Shown here in pieces: positions 1-8,203 of a DNA stretch of 64,000 bases (positions are counted from its first letter, which is position 1; each line of letters starts with the position of its first letter). The stretch covers positions 478,300 to 542,299 of the forward strand of contig JANSWW010000001.1 in assembly GCA_024743275.1 (NCBI GenBank). Direction: 5' to 3'. The notes under the pieces were generated by a model. The model was given only the letters and a program-made list of their open reading frames with translations. It searched no databases and was not told the DNA's origin. This stretch comes from Alphaproteobacteria bacterium. GTDB taxonomy: Bacteria > Pseudomonadota > Alphaproteobacteria > JANSWW01. The translations under genes and the position numbers were made by a program.

Positions 1-89
1 GACATGCCGAGGATACGGCGTCGGTAGCCGAGACAGCGCCGCCGCGCCGCCGAGACGTCGAATCCCTCATTGTGGCCCGGACGCGTCAT
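1..89 (-). CDS. Transketolase N-terminal-like protein, partial (5' end only)
   Basis: Reading the minus strand from ATG at 89, 29 codons remain open to the window edge. The peptide (MTRPGHNEGFDVSAARRRCL then GYRRRILGMS) resembles the first helix of transketolase N-terminal subunits, where an Arg-rich Y-R-R-x-I-L-x-M/I segment precedes the thiamine diphosphate domain. A TAGGTG ribosome site sits just upstream, and the preceding methyltransferase stops 7 bases before the ATG, so it reads as the next gene of the same operon. Split transketolases occur in sugar biosynthesis clusters. Only a short fragment is visible, so the family call is tentative. Confidence 0.5.
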   Translation of the reverse strand, partial: MTRPGHNEGFDVSAARRRCLGYRRRILGM

Positions 90-96
90 AATGCAC

Positions 97-756
97 CTAC
101 CCAATCACGGTCCAAGCGTGATCTCCACGATAGCCCGCCTCGGCGAACAGCGCCAACCATCCCGAAGGGTAGTCGTGGAACTCGGCCGTCAGAACCCAGC
201 TCTCGAAAATCTCTTTCTGGCGGGCATCGTGATAGCTGTCGACCTGCACGAAGCTCCGCGCCCCACTCAACCGGTCTATCTCCCGCAGGGCGGTGATCAG
301 ACGGGGACGGGGCAGATTGTGCAGTGTATTGATCGACAGGACGCAATCGAACGACGCGTCCGGGAAGGGCAGATCGTCGGCACTCCCAACATGAAGACGC
401 CCTATCACATCCGGATGGCAGTGCCGTACCGCATAGTCCGAAATGTCGAGACCGAAGACTTCCAGGCCGGGGCAGACCGCCATGAGGTCGGCGACCAGAA
501 AACCCTTCGCGCATCCGACATCCAGAACCCGTTCCCCGGGTTTCAGGCCGAAATGAGCGACGATATCCTCCGCCACCGGCCGCCACCGCCCGTCATAGCC
601 ATACCCGCCATAGCCGTAATCGCGGGGACCGTCAAAGAAGGTCTCCCCGAATTCGCGAGCGATCCGGACAACCTCGGGATCCTTCGCCTCCTTGCGCTTC
701 TCGATGTTGCGCTTGCTGACGGGCAGCCGGGCCAGAAGATTGACCTCAGCCGACAT
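97..756 (-). CDS. Class I SAM-dependent methyltransferase
   Basis: A 219-residue protein with a Methyltransf_11/25-type Rossmann core: motif I V-L-D-V-G-C-A-K-G-F near residue 76, an acidic post-I residue in GLDIS, and a later S-F-D-C-V-L-S-I-N-T motif IV region. It starts inside the end of the preceding epimerase gene (11-base overlap), which suggests translational coupling. Lying in a sugar operon, it most likely methylates an O or N of a nucleotide sugar or glycan, but the acceptor cannot be read from sequence. The C-terminal half beyond motif IV has no feature I recognise. Confidence 0.8.
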   Translation of the reverse strand: MSAEVNLLARLPVSKRNIEKRKEAKDPEVVRIAREFGETFFDGPRDYGYGGYGYDGRWRPVAEDIVAHFGLKPGERVLDVGCAKGFLVADLMAVCPGLEVFGLDISDYAVRHCHPDVIGRLHVGSADDLPFPDASFDCVLSINTLHNLPRPRLITALREIDRLSGARSFVQVDSYHDARQKEIFESWVLTAEFHDYPSGWLALFAEAGYRGDHAWTVIG

Positions 757-1603
757 CGCGGGCCTCCGCCACGACCTGTCGGATGCCGTCTTCCAGGAGC
801 GTGAAACGAATGTCCGGGAGCCAGCGCCTCAGCGCGGCTATATCGAAATGGCGATGGACGATGGGATTCCGGCGCTCGGTCGTCTCGATACGGCTTTCAC
901 CGCCGACGCAGTCACAGGTCAGTTTAGCGACATCCATGAAGCTGACGGACCGTCCGGTCGCGATGTTCAAACTCCCCGTTAGCCCCTCCGCGGCACCTCG
1001 GGCGATGACCGTCGCGGCGTCGTCGATCAGCACATGATCGCGTTTCTCCTCCCCCGCCCCGAACAAACGGATCGGCTCGCCGGATAGCGCCAACCGCTGG
1101 AAGCGGTTCGGACCGTATCCGTTGTGGGGGTCCCGGGCTCCGTAGAGCAGGCTGGGGCGCAGTATCAGGCAACGATCCCCGCCAAGAGCGGATTTTAGGA
1201 TTTGCTCCCGCGCCATATGCATCATGCCGTGAAAATCGGTGGGCTGACGCCAGCTCTCTTCCGTCAAGGGACAGTCCTGATCGGCATAGACCGCGTCGGA
1301 GCTGACAACCGTGAGATGGGCCGGGGTGGCCGCTTCCAGGGCGGCGGCCATGGCATTCGCCATGCGGATATTGTCCAGCAGCATTTCCCGGGTCTTACAG
1401 GGCGCCGTCGCCGAGACGGCAATGACCCGGTCCCCTTCCTTGAGGTGCCCGGCCAGGGCGTCGGGCTGCAGCAGATCGACGGCCGGGCGCCCCAGCGAAA
1501 CGACCTCCCGCCCCAGGGCGGACAGTGACGCGACCACAGCCGATCCCACGAAACCGCCGCCTCCGATGACCACGAACCGCCCCGTTTCCTTACTCGACAT
1601 CAT
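746..1603 (-). CDS. NAD(P)-dependent nucleotide-sugar epimerase/reductase (extended SDR)
   Basis: 285 residues from the double ATG at 1603/1600, chosen because AAAGGA lies at good spacing and residues upstream of it do not look conserved. The N-terminus has the GGGGFVGSAV dinucleotide-binding loop. The overall form resembles RmlD or UDP-sugar epimerase/4-reductases of the extended SDR class. The SSDAVYAD segment carries the usual Ser region. The canonical Y-x-x-x-K is replaced by H-x-x-x-R (HMAREQ), so catalysis may differ or the protein may be divergent. The start overlaps the end of the preceding dehydrogenase gene. The substrate is probably a nucleotide-linked keto sugar. Confidence 0.75.
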   Translation of the reverse strand: MMSSKETGRFVVIGGGGFVGSAVVASLSALGREVVSLGRPAVDLLQPDALAGHLKEGDRVIAVSATAPCKTREMLLDNIRMANAMAAALEAATPAHLTVVSSDAVYADQDCPLTEESWRQPTDFHGMMHMAREQILKSALGGDRCLILRPSLLYGARDPHNGYGPNRFQRLALSGEPIRLFGAGEEKRDHVLIDDAATVIARGAAEGLTGSLNIATGRSVSFMDVAKLTCDCVGGESRIETTERRNPIVHRHFDIAALRRWLPDIRFTLLEDGIRQVVAEARDVG

Positions 1604-2876
1604 GCATTCCTTTCTCAGAGCTCCCCAGGCGGGCATAGAAATGCCCGTGGTCGGCAAAGGTGTCCCCGTCCAGAATTCCGAACGGATCGATCACCGCACA
1701 TCCGTCGCAAGGGAGCATCGAGGGCACGAGAGCCGCATAGTCTTGCCAGGCCGTGGCGATGACGACGATCCGGCTGGCGGCCACCGCCTCCTGCATTTCA
1801 CTGACCCGCGTGACCCCCGGTCGGCCCTCGAAGTCCGCCTCGGGATCGTGGACGAGAATCGGGTGTCGTCCCGCCGCCACCATATCGAGCAGACGGATCC
1901 CGGGCGCGTTCAGTGTCGAAGCCGTCCCGGGCTTGTAAGCCAAACCGAGGACCGCGATTCCAGCATCCTCCGGCAACAAATCGAGCGCGGCACGGACGCG
2001 GCGAAACAGCCAATCCCTCGCCCGCGCGCTGTTCTCCGAGATCGCCGCCACCACCCGCGCGTCGGTCCCCGAGGCCGAGGCCATTTTCCGGATGGTCGTC
2101 AGGTCCCGGCCGATGTTGCCGCCGCCAATTCCCAAACCCGCTTTCACATAGGCCTTGGGACCGATGCGGGGATCACTGCGCAGAACCGGCTCGATCTCCA
2201 ACCAGGAGGCGCCGACCGCCTCGCTCAGGTCCGCCAACGTATTGGCCATGCCCAGGCTCGCCGCGAGAACAGCGTTGATGGAGATCTTGGCGAGTTCCGC
2301 ACTTTCATAGCCCATCTCGAATCGCGGGCAATCGAAGGCAGAGAGCACCGCCTCATAGGCCGGCGGCACGTCGCCGGTGGGATCCGCCTTGCCGACGATC
2401 AGGACCGGCGGTTTGGCGGCCCGCGACACGGCCTCCCCGAACACCAGCGTTTCCACCTGATAGAACAGCCGCTCCTTGGCAAAATCGATTCCGCGGGTAA
2501 ACCCCGGCGGAACCTGGCTTTGGATGACCAGCAGGGCCGAAGCCGACAGGGCGGGAACGACCGTTTCCAGCAGGGTCTTGACGGCGGATAGGTCGCTGTC
2601 GCCCGTCGCGGAGACCGGAACATCGCAGGTCAGGAAAACCACGTCCGCTTGAGCCAGTTCCGCCGGATCGGCGGTCCAATCGAGAAGACCCGATCGATCT
2701 GCCAGCAGGTCCGCCAACCCGGGCTCGTGCAGCCCTAGCCTTCCGGCCTTCACGGCGTCGACATGGGCGCCGTCAGGATCGAACGCGACGACCCGGAACC
2801 TTTTCGCCGCGAAGGTTCCTGCTTGCACCAAGCCGAGATGGGTGAGACCGGCAACGCCGAGCGTATAGGACGTCAT
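1590..2876 (-). CDS. UDP-glucose/GDP-mannose dehydrogenase-family protein lacking the catalytic Cys
   Basis: 428 residues with the three-part layout of UDP-glucose/GDP-mannose dehydrogenases: N-terminal NAD domain (GVAGLTHLGLV), central dimer helix (ELAKISINAVLAA, keeping the Lys and Asn), and C-terminal UDP-binding domain (LGLAYKPGTAST, matching the GLAFKxxTDD/S motif). The catalytic loop, normally GGSCFPKD, reads GGGNIGRD near residue 254: the nucleophilic Cys is Asn and the Lys is Arg. Family members use that Cys for the second oxidation to the acid, so this protein may stop at the aldehyde or oxidise another position. It overlaps the neighbouring genes by a few bases on both sides, as in a tight operon. 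Confidence 0.85.
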   Translation of the reverse strand: MTSYTLGVAGLTHLGLVQAGTFAAKRFRVVAFDPDGAHVDAVKAGRLGLHEPGLADLLADRSGLLDWTADPAELAQADVVFLTCDVPVSATGDSDLSAVKTLLETVVPALSASALLVIQSQVPPGFTRGIDFAKERLFYQVETLVFGEAVSRAAKPPVLIVGKADPTGDVPPAYEAVLSAFDCPRFEMGYESAELAKISINAVLAASLGMANTLADLSEAVGASWLEIEPVLRSDPRIGPKAYVKAGLGIGGGNIGRDLTTIRKMASASGTDARVVAAISENSARARDWLFRRVRAALDLLPEDAGIAVLGLAYKPGTASTLNAPGIRLLDMVAAGRHPILVHDPEADFEGRPGVTRVSEMQEAVAASRIVVIATAWQDYAALVPSMLPCDGCAVIDPFGILDGDTFADHGHFYARLGSSEKGMHDVE

Positions 2877-3817
2877 GGCCCCATCTCCTTTTCGGCGGTA
2901 CCGAGCACGGCCGCGATATCCCGGTCACGCGAAAGGTCCGTCGACACCCCGGACGCAATCCGGTGCTGGAAATCATCGAATTCAAGGTGCCAGGTCGGGT
3001 CGGCTTGAACGCGTTCCTCCGTCCACTCGGGGGGGCGCCCGGCCGGCAGCACCCTCTCCCGCACGGTAAGCCTCGACGGCCCCCATTTACACAGGCCGTC
3101 GATATGAACCGAGCCCGCATCCCCCCAGATCTCGGCGGCGAAGCTGTTCCGCCAAGACAGATAGGACATTTCCATCATCACCGCCGGATGGACATCGCAC
3201 CCCTGAAGCACAAGGCGCGCATGGTCGGGGGCCCGGGCCTCGAAACGGTCGATGGCGACCGGGTCCAGGCGGTCGCCAATCCCCCCGAACCAGAAATGGA
3301 CGATGTCGATCAGGTGAGAGCCGAGGTCATGGATGATGCCGGCCCCCTGATCCCGCCACGGCGAGTCCCGCACGAGGCGCACCGTGCCATTGCCATAGAA
3401 CAGGCGCATGGCCAGCGGTCGGCCGACCCGGCCCTCGGCCAAAAGGCCTCGGACCGCTGCGATATGAGGCTCGAAACGGTGATTGTACGCGCACTGAACG
3501 ACGACGGACCGCGCCCGCGCCCGCCGTTCCAGATCGGTCAGCCAAGCGGCATCCAGGGGCATCGGCTTTTCGACCAGCACATGTTTGCCGCCGTCGACCA
3601 GCCGGTCGATCAACGCCTTCTTTTCCCCGTCGGGCACACAGAGTATGGCGGCGTCATAGCGATCGGCCCGCACACTCTCCAAAGACCTGAAATCCGCCTC
3701 TTCATGGACCGGGTCGACTGTCGCGACGCATTGGCCACCCGCGACATGGCGGCGTTTGGCGCCTTGAACCCCCAGCCCGGCGATCACGAAACGGAGGCCG
3801 TCTCTATTCGTAGTCAT
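2873..3817 (-). CDS. Gfo/Idh/MocA-family oxidoreductase
   Basis: 314 residues. The N-terminal Rossmann fold begins FVIAGLGVQG, followed by the family-typical E-K-P (HVLVEKPMPLD, about residue 94) that contributes a catalytic Lys. The C-terminal half has the G-x-x-x-D-x-x-x-H-x-x-D signature (IIHDLGSHLIDIVHFWFGG). Such enzymes oxidise or reduce sugars or nucleotide sugars at C3 or other positions with NAD(P). Its start overlaps the kinase fusion gene by 14 bases and its stop overlaps the dehydrogenase start by 4, so the three are almost certainly co-translated. A role in making a keto-sugar intermediate is inferred from context. Confidence 0.88.
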   Translation of the reverse strand: MTTNRDGLRFVIAGLGVQGAKRRHVAGGQCVATVDPVHEEADFRSLESVRADRYDAAILCVPDGEKKALIDRLVDGGKHVLVEKPMPLDAAWLTDLERRARARSVVVQCAYNHRFEPHIAAVRGLLAEGRVGRPLAMRLFYGNGTVRLVRDSPWRDQGAGIIHDLGSHLIDIVHFWFGGIGDRLDPVAIDRFEARAPDHARLVLQGCDVHPAVMMEMSYLSWRNSFAAEIWGDAGSVHIDGLCKWGPSRLTVRERVLPAGRPPEWTEERVQADPTWHLEFDDFQHRIASGVSTDLSRDRDIAAVLGTAEKEMGP

Positions 3818-5405
3818 AGGCGGCTTGGCGCTCGACCTGGTCGAGCTTCTTCAAGACGGCTTCGGTCGTGACCGGGATGTTTCCGTCCCGCTCGCATTCA
3901 CAGGCCGCCGCGAAGCTGCCAACGATGCTGGCGACGACGGACGACCCGGTGATCTTCTGGGACAGGGCCGAATAGGCGAGAAGCGCATCCCCGGCCCCGA
4001 CAGGGTCGATCAGGTCGTCTACGAAACTGTCGACCGTGAACGCGCTCTTGAACGGATCGTCCGGGCTATCCCAGACGGTCAGGATCCCGCGCGGCCCCAT
4101 CTTCATGATCAAGGTTTTGCATTCGGCCTTTTTGAACAGCTTGATCGAGAGCGGCCTCACCCCGGTGTCCTGGTCCGCCAGCGTGAACCGCGCTTCCTTT
4201 TCGTTGGGCGTGATGAGGTCGAAGCCCTTGAAATCTGTGATGTTGCCCCATCGGCTGGCGATCTGGCTGTCCGCGACCTTGAAGGCGTCCGGAGGGATCG
4301 CGGCGATCAGGCTTGGGATCGTCCGGCTGTTGAAGATGCCGTGGCGAAAGTCCGAGAAGACCAGGATGTCGGCCGTGCTCGTCCCGATCGACTTGGCCAT
4401 GCTTTCGACTGTCCGGTCGTCGATGGACCGGTTGTCCAGCGTGTCGATCTTGAGCAGCCGGTAGTCGTTGGCGACGATGGCGTTCTTGTTGGTGGTGGGA
4501 CGGGTCGCATCGATGGTCGCATCGACCTTCACACCGGCTTCCGCCAGGTCTTCCAGAACGAAGTCCTTGAGCGCGTCGTCCCCCAGCACGGTCGAGAACG
4601 TCACCTGTGCGCCGGCGGCCCGCATATGTTTCGCCACGATCCCGGCCCCGCCGACATAGTCCTCCTTGGTATCGTAGAGCACGCTGATGGTCGGGGTCTT
4701 ACCCTGCGCGCCGAGCATGGAGGTTCGCGTGATGGTGTCGACGATCGTGTCGCCGATCACATGAACCGCCGGCCCGCTTTCCCGAATGGCCTCCAAACTC
4801 GCCCGGATATCGCCGAAGGAGAGATCCGAGGCCTTCATCAGCGCCAGCAGCTTTTCGATCCCGAGGCGGGGCGGTCCCTGCTCGATCAGCCGGGAGGACG
4901 AAAAGACCACATCTCCCGGCGTGAACATCATCTGTCCACCATAGGAGCCGACGATTTCGGCCTCTTCGGAGGTCTTCGGCTGAACTCCCTGGGCGATGTA
5001 CTCATAGCCCTTGGCGAAGAAATCCGGTTGGAGACGACGGATATTCTCCAGCGGGGTCGGGTTATCGTCGATTACGACATAATCCACCATCTCCAGGGCC
5101 GCCAGATTCTGCGCCCGCAGATCCTGCGGGACATGCGGACGGTAGGTCCCTTTGACGATATGCCGGTCGGCGGTGATGCTCGCGACCAGGACATCCGCCT
5201 TGCTCTTGGCATAGAGCAGGTGCCTCAGATGCCCGGGGTGAACGATATCGAAGACCCCGTGACACATGATCACCTTCATGCGCTTCGGCCGCGGAAACGT
5301 CCCAAGGAAACCGACCAGTTCGTCGATGGTGCAGATCTTGTTGCCGATCCGTTTCGCTGGGTTGCGCACGTCCGTCCCGCCTTGCCTTTCGGAATTCCTG
5401 GGCAT
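3804..5405 (-). CDS. Nucleotidyltransferase–PfkB sugar kinase fusion (HldE-like, domains in reversed order)
   Basis: About 533 residues. The N-terminal domain has the HIGH-type nucleotidyltransferase motif (CHGVFDIVHPGHLRHL) and a later KGTYRPHVPQ segment, as in the adenylyl/cytidylyltransferase half of HldE. From about residue 200 a PfkB/ribokinase domain follows, with an N-terminal G-G-A-G (YVGGAGIVAKH) and the catalytic DPVGAGDALLA near residue 480. HldE itself has the kinase first, so the order here is swapped. Together the domains should phosphorylate a sugar phosphate at C1 and activate it with a nucleotide. ATG at 5405 follows the preceding stop (TGACGATG); an in-frame TTG at 5411 is an alternative start. 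Neither has a strong ribosome site, fitting coupling to the upstream gene. Confidence 0.88.
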   Translation of the reverse strand: MPRNSERQGGTDVRNPAKRIGNKICTIDELVGFLGTFPRPKRMKVIMCHGVFDIVHPGHLRHLLYAKSKADVLVASITADRHIVKGTYRPHVPQDLRAQNLAALEMVDYVVIDDNPTPLENIRRLQPDFFAKGYEYIAQGVQPKTSEEAEIVGSYGGQMMFTPGDVVFSSSRLIEQGPPRLGIEKLLALMKASDLSFGDIRASLEAIRESGPAVHVIGDTIVDTITRTSMLGAQGKTPTISVLYDTKEDYVGGAGIVAKHMRAAGAQVTFSTVLGDDALKDFVLEDLAEAGVKVDATIDATRPTTNKNAIVANDYRLLKIDTLDNRSIDDRTVESMAKSIGTSTADILVFSDFRHGIFNSRTIPSLIAAIPPDAFKVADSQIASRWGNITDFKGFDLITPNEKEARFTLADQDTGVRPLSIKLFKKAECKTLIMKMGPRGILTVWDSPDDPFKSAFTVDSFVDDLIDPVGAGDALLAYSALSQKITGSSVVASIVGSFAAACECERDGNIPVTTEAVLKKLDQVERQAAYDYE

Positions 5406-5407
5406 CG

Positions 5408-6127
5408 TCAACGCGGGTCGATGCAGACCGCGAAGAGGTAGTGGCTCATCGCCGGGAAACCGGTGTGAACCACCTCGTCATTCATCCCGAACGAAAGCAC
5501 CGTCTTGAAATAGGCGCGGCAGGTCTCGGCCAGGTCCGGACCCGACTTGCAGTTGATGTGCCCGATCCGCGACGCTTCGGAAGCATGTACCTGGGATTCG
5601 AGGGACGGGGTGCCGATCACCGCAATGCCACCGGGTCTCAAGGACTCTGCGATATGCCGGTAATAGAGATGCTCCTGATCGGGGCTGATATGCTCGACCA
5701 CATCCAGGGAAAACGCCCCGTCGAACGCTTCGCCCCGGCTGTCGACCACCGGACCGTCGAGAATGTCGTGACCGCGGAAATCCATATTGGGTTTGTGGGG
5801 CGCGACATGGGCCAGGGCATGTTCGATATGCTCCCGGAAAAAATCGAGCCCGAGATATTCGCGCCTTGCGTGAGCGACAACCATGCCGCCCAGTCCCTCC
5901 TGACAGCCGATCTCCACGACGCTCCCGGCTGTCTCAAGCATCCGGTTGACGAATTTGTACCGTGAGAAACTGAACGCGAAACGCTTCGGATCGCCCATGA
6001 AAGACGAGGTCGCGACGGGCCCGAGAACCATCCTGCCCTCAAGGAGAGTCGGGTCCCGCTCCATGACCGCAAGGTACGTCGCGCGGGATGCGGGATCGCT
6101 CCCTTGCCCGAAGAATTTGTCCGCCAT
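5408..6127 (-). CDS. Class I SAM-dependent methyltransferase
   Basis: 239 residues. Motif I reads VVEIGCQEGLGG (about residue 71), followed by an acidic residue in YLGLDF; the motif IV region is GAFSLDVVEHIS, and motif VI-like LRPGGIAVIGTPS. This is the typical small-molecule or glycan O/N-methyltransferase arrangement. It is the first gene of the left, minus-strand arm, starting 16 bases from a TATAAT box in the AT-rich divergent spacer, with an A-rich stretch instead of a strong ribosome site before the ATG. A sugar or lipid-linked glycan acceptor is inferred from its neighbours. Confidence 0.8.
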   Translation of the reverse strand: MADKFFGQGSDPASRATYLAVMERDPTLLEGRMVLGPVATSSFMGDPKRFAFSFSRYKFVNRMLETAGSVVEIGCQEGLGGMVVAHARREYLGLDFFREHIEHALAHVAPHKPNMDFRGHDILDGPVVDSRGEAFDGAFSLDVVEHISPDQEHLYYRHIAESLRPGGIAVIGTPSLESQVHASEASRIGHINCKSGPDLAETCRAYFKTVLSFGMNDEVVHTGFPAMSHYLFAVCIDPR

Positions 6128-6312
6128 TCTTTTTTACTTTTCCATTATAGGTTTATTCAGAAACAAACCCTATTCCTGATGAAAATAAAGACTTACGATT
6201 AAGGATAAGGTAATTCGCATAAAATCGGGACCGGGTTTTTTTAGAGTTAGGAGGCAACACTTAGAGACACACCCTAAAGATGCGTCAATTCCAACAATTA
6301 CTATGGTAGGTA
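6128..6312. promoter_or_regulatory. AT-rich divergent promoter region between the two arms of the glycan cluster
   Basis: These 185 bases separate two divergent operons and are strikingly AT-rich against a GC-rich background. On the minus strand a perfect TATAAT occurs at 6149–6144, about 17 bases from the methyltransferase ATG, implying a very short leader; no convincing -35 is seen. On the plus side several AT-rich -10-like stretches occur (for example CATAAAAT near 6219) without a clear partner. No coding potential is evident. The region is the only obvious place for promoters of either arm. Confidence 0.5.
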
Positions 6313-7389
6313 ATGTCGCCCTCCTCAGTATTCATCTCACGACTCCTGCTCTATTCCCGCCTTGGGTTTCCGCCCGCTTGGATCGCAGGAAAACGCTATT
6401 TCGAAATCGGCCCCGGCAGTGCCGACGCGGCCGGCTTCTTCGCCCGGTTCGGCCCAGCGCAAATGGTGCTCGCCGACAAGGACCCAAGCGTCGTTGAAAC
6501 CCTGAGAGCCCGCGTCGCTGCCGGCGATTTCCCATGCGACGATGTCCGGGTGGTTCAGGCGAAACTACCCGACGGTTCGGCGGAACCGGTTTACGATCTG
6601 GTTCTGGCTGAAGGCGTGTTCCCCGGCGAGGACGACCCGGCGGCACTGCTGCGCTTTGCCGGCGATCTTTGCCGCCCAGGCGGCATGGTCGTCGCCACCT
6701 CGATCTCGCCCATCTCGGTCTTTGCCGAGAGCTCTCGGCGGCTCCTGAAACCCATCCTGAAGTCGGAGGGGGTGGCGGACGACGATATGGTCGACGAAAT
6801 CGTCCGCATCTTTGGGCCCGACTTGGACACCATGGCCGGGATGCGGCGCCCAAAGTCGGAATGGGCCACACACACCCTCCTGCTCGGCTGGAAGAACGTC
6901 ACACTGACCCTGAACGAGATGATCGAGACCTTCGGGGATCGGTTCATGATCGGCGGCACGTCCCCCGACTTCAAAACGGATTGGCGTTGGTTCAAGGCGC
7001 CCGACGTCACGCCGGCCAGCGTCAATCGTCGCGCGATCGAGGACTACCACCGCAATGTCGCCGCGATGCTGGACTACCGTGTCGATCCGACCGGCGACAT
7101 CGGGGTCGACGGCGCCGCGCTGGACCGTTTGGCGGGCCTGGCGTTGGCAACGCAGATGGAAGCCTGGCACGCCGATTCGCTAGCGCCGATTCCCCGCTAT
7201 CTGGAGATCGCCCGGGAGATCGCCGACCTAATCGAACCGGCAATGACCGAGACCGCAACGGGGATCCAGGATTTCTGCGCCGCGATCCAGCGCCGTCTGG
7301 ACCATGGCCCATCCTCGGGCCTCGACACCAAACGCTTCCGTCCGATGTTCGGCCGGGGGCAGCTCTTCGTCGCCTTTCAGAAACTCTAG
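6313..7389 (+). CDS. SAM-dependent methyltransferase-like protein
   Basis: 358 residues, first gene of the right arm. The fold signature is RYFEIGPGSADAAGFF (motif I) with MVLADKD as the acidic post-I motif, then YDLVLAEGVFPGEDD and CRPGGMVVATS as motifs IV and VI, so a class I methyltransferase core occupies roughly residues 25–150. The remaining 200 residues, including a W-R-W-F segment, match nothing I recognise and may bind the acceptor. ATG at 6313 is preceded closely by GGTAGGT; spacing is short, so a start slightly downstream is possible. The substrate is unknown; context suggests a sugar. Confidence 0.72.
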   Translation: MSPSSVFISRLLLYSRLGFPPAWIAGKRYFEIGPGSADAAGFFARFGPAQMVLADKDPSVVETLRARVAAGDFPCDDVRVVQAKLPDGSAEPVYDLVLAEGVFPGEDDPAALLRFAGDLCRPGGMVVATSISPISVFAESSRRLLKPILKSEGVADDDMVDEIVRIFGPDLDTMAGMRRPKSEWATHTLLLGWKNVTLTLNEMIETFGDRFMIGGTSPDFKTDWRWFKAPDVTPASVNRRAIEDYHRNVAAMLDYRVDPTGDIGVDGAALDRLAGLALATQMEAWHADSLAPIPRYLEIAREIADLIEPAMTETATGIQDFCAAIQRRLDHGPSSGLDTKRFRPMFGRGQLFVAFQKL

Positions 7390-7430
7390 AGCCGATCTGC
7401 AGGGAACATCATTCCAGAAAGGAAAAAACG

Positions 7431-8180
7431 ATGGATCTAAAAAAGGACAATCTCAACAGCGACTTCCGGAACTACAAGCAAGAGGAGATTGAAGTTCTCG
7501 GGGACTACATCAAATTCGTCGAGAAACACGCCTCGATCCCCGATGTCCTCCTCTACAATTTCCCGAGAGTGACCCGCACTCAGGAAATCACGAAGCTATT
7601 CACGCTGCTCGATCTCTACAAAAAGATCGAGAACGTTCATGGCTGCATTATCGAAATCGGTGTGCTGGATGCGTTCAACATCATCGCGTTGGGCCACATT
7701 TCGGAGATCTTCGAGCACCGGAACTACACGCGGAAGATCTATGGTTTCGAGAATTTCGCCGGCTATGTGAACCGGGTCGAGGGCGTGGACCTGTATCCGG
7801 AGAAGGAGTGCAAACCCTACTCCCGCGATCTCGTTTATGAATCCGTCGATCTCTTCAACCGGTCCATCACCTTCAACCAGATGAAGAAGGTCGAGATCGT
7901 CGAAGGGAATGTCGAGGACACGATCGGCCCCTTCCTGGAGGAAAACCCGCACATCGTCTGTGCGATGCTTGTCCTTCACATCAGCCTGTACAAGCCGGAG
8001 CTGGCCGCCCTCAAAGCGTTGTGGCCGAGGATGCCGAAAGGCGCGGTCGTCATGATGGGTAGCCTCGGCTGGGATTCGTCCGCGGCGCACCAGGTTCTGC
8101 AGGACACGCTGGGCATCGGCAACATCCGGCTGGAGCGCCTGAACTATACGACCAAGCTTAGCTACTTCGTGAAAGAGTAG
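7431..8180 (+). CDS. TylF/MycF-like O-methyltransferase family protein
   Basis: 249 residues from ATG 7431, which has a good AAAGGA site eight bases upstream; the frame stays open further upstream but overlaps the previous gene. The GCIIEIGVLDAFNIIALG motif and later IYGFENFAGY, plus EGNVEDTIGPFLEENPHIVCAMLVLHISLYK, follow the pattern of TylF/macrocin-type sugar O-methyltransferases (family members bind Mg2+ and methylate sugar hydroxyls). Two usual Asp metal ligands (D-x-D in the LLHIDxDLY region) appear as L-V-L-H-I-S-L-Y here, so the metal site may be degenerate. Base composition is a little less GC-rich than that of its neighbours. Confidence 0.7.
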   Translation: MDLKKDNLNSDFRNYKQEEIEVLGDYIKFVEKHASIPDVLLYNFPRVTRTQEITKLFTLLDLYKKIENVHGCIIEIGVLDAFNIIALGHISEIFEHRNYTRKIYGFENFAGYVNRVEGVDLYPEKECKPYSRDLVYESVDLFNRSITFNQMKKVEIVEGNVEDTIGPFLEENPHIVCAMLVLHISLYKPELAALKALWPRMPKGAVVMMGSLGWDSSAAHQVLQDTLGIGNIRLERLNYTTKLSYFVKE

Positions 8181-8203
8181 CCGGCGGGACCGAGGCCAGA
8201 ACC

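Noticed and set aside
3825..5441. 538-codon plus-strand frame opposite the kinase fusion.
   Set aside because: Antisense artefact; the minus-strand product has complete nucleotidyltransferase and PfkB motifs.
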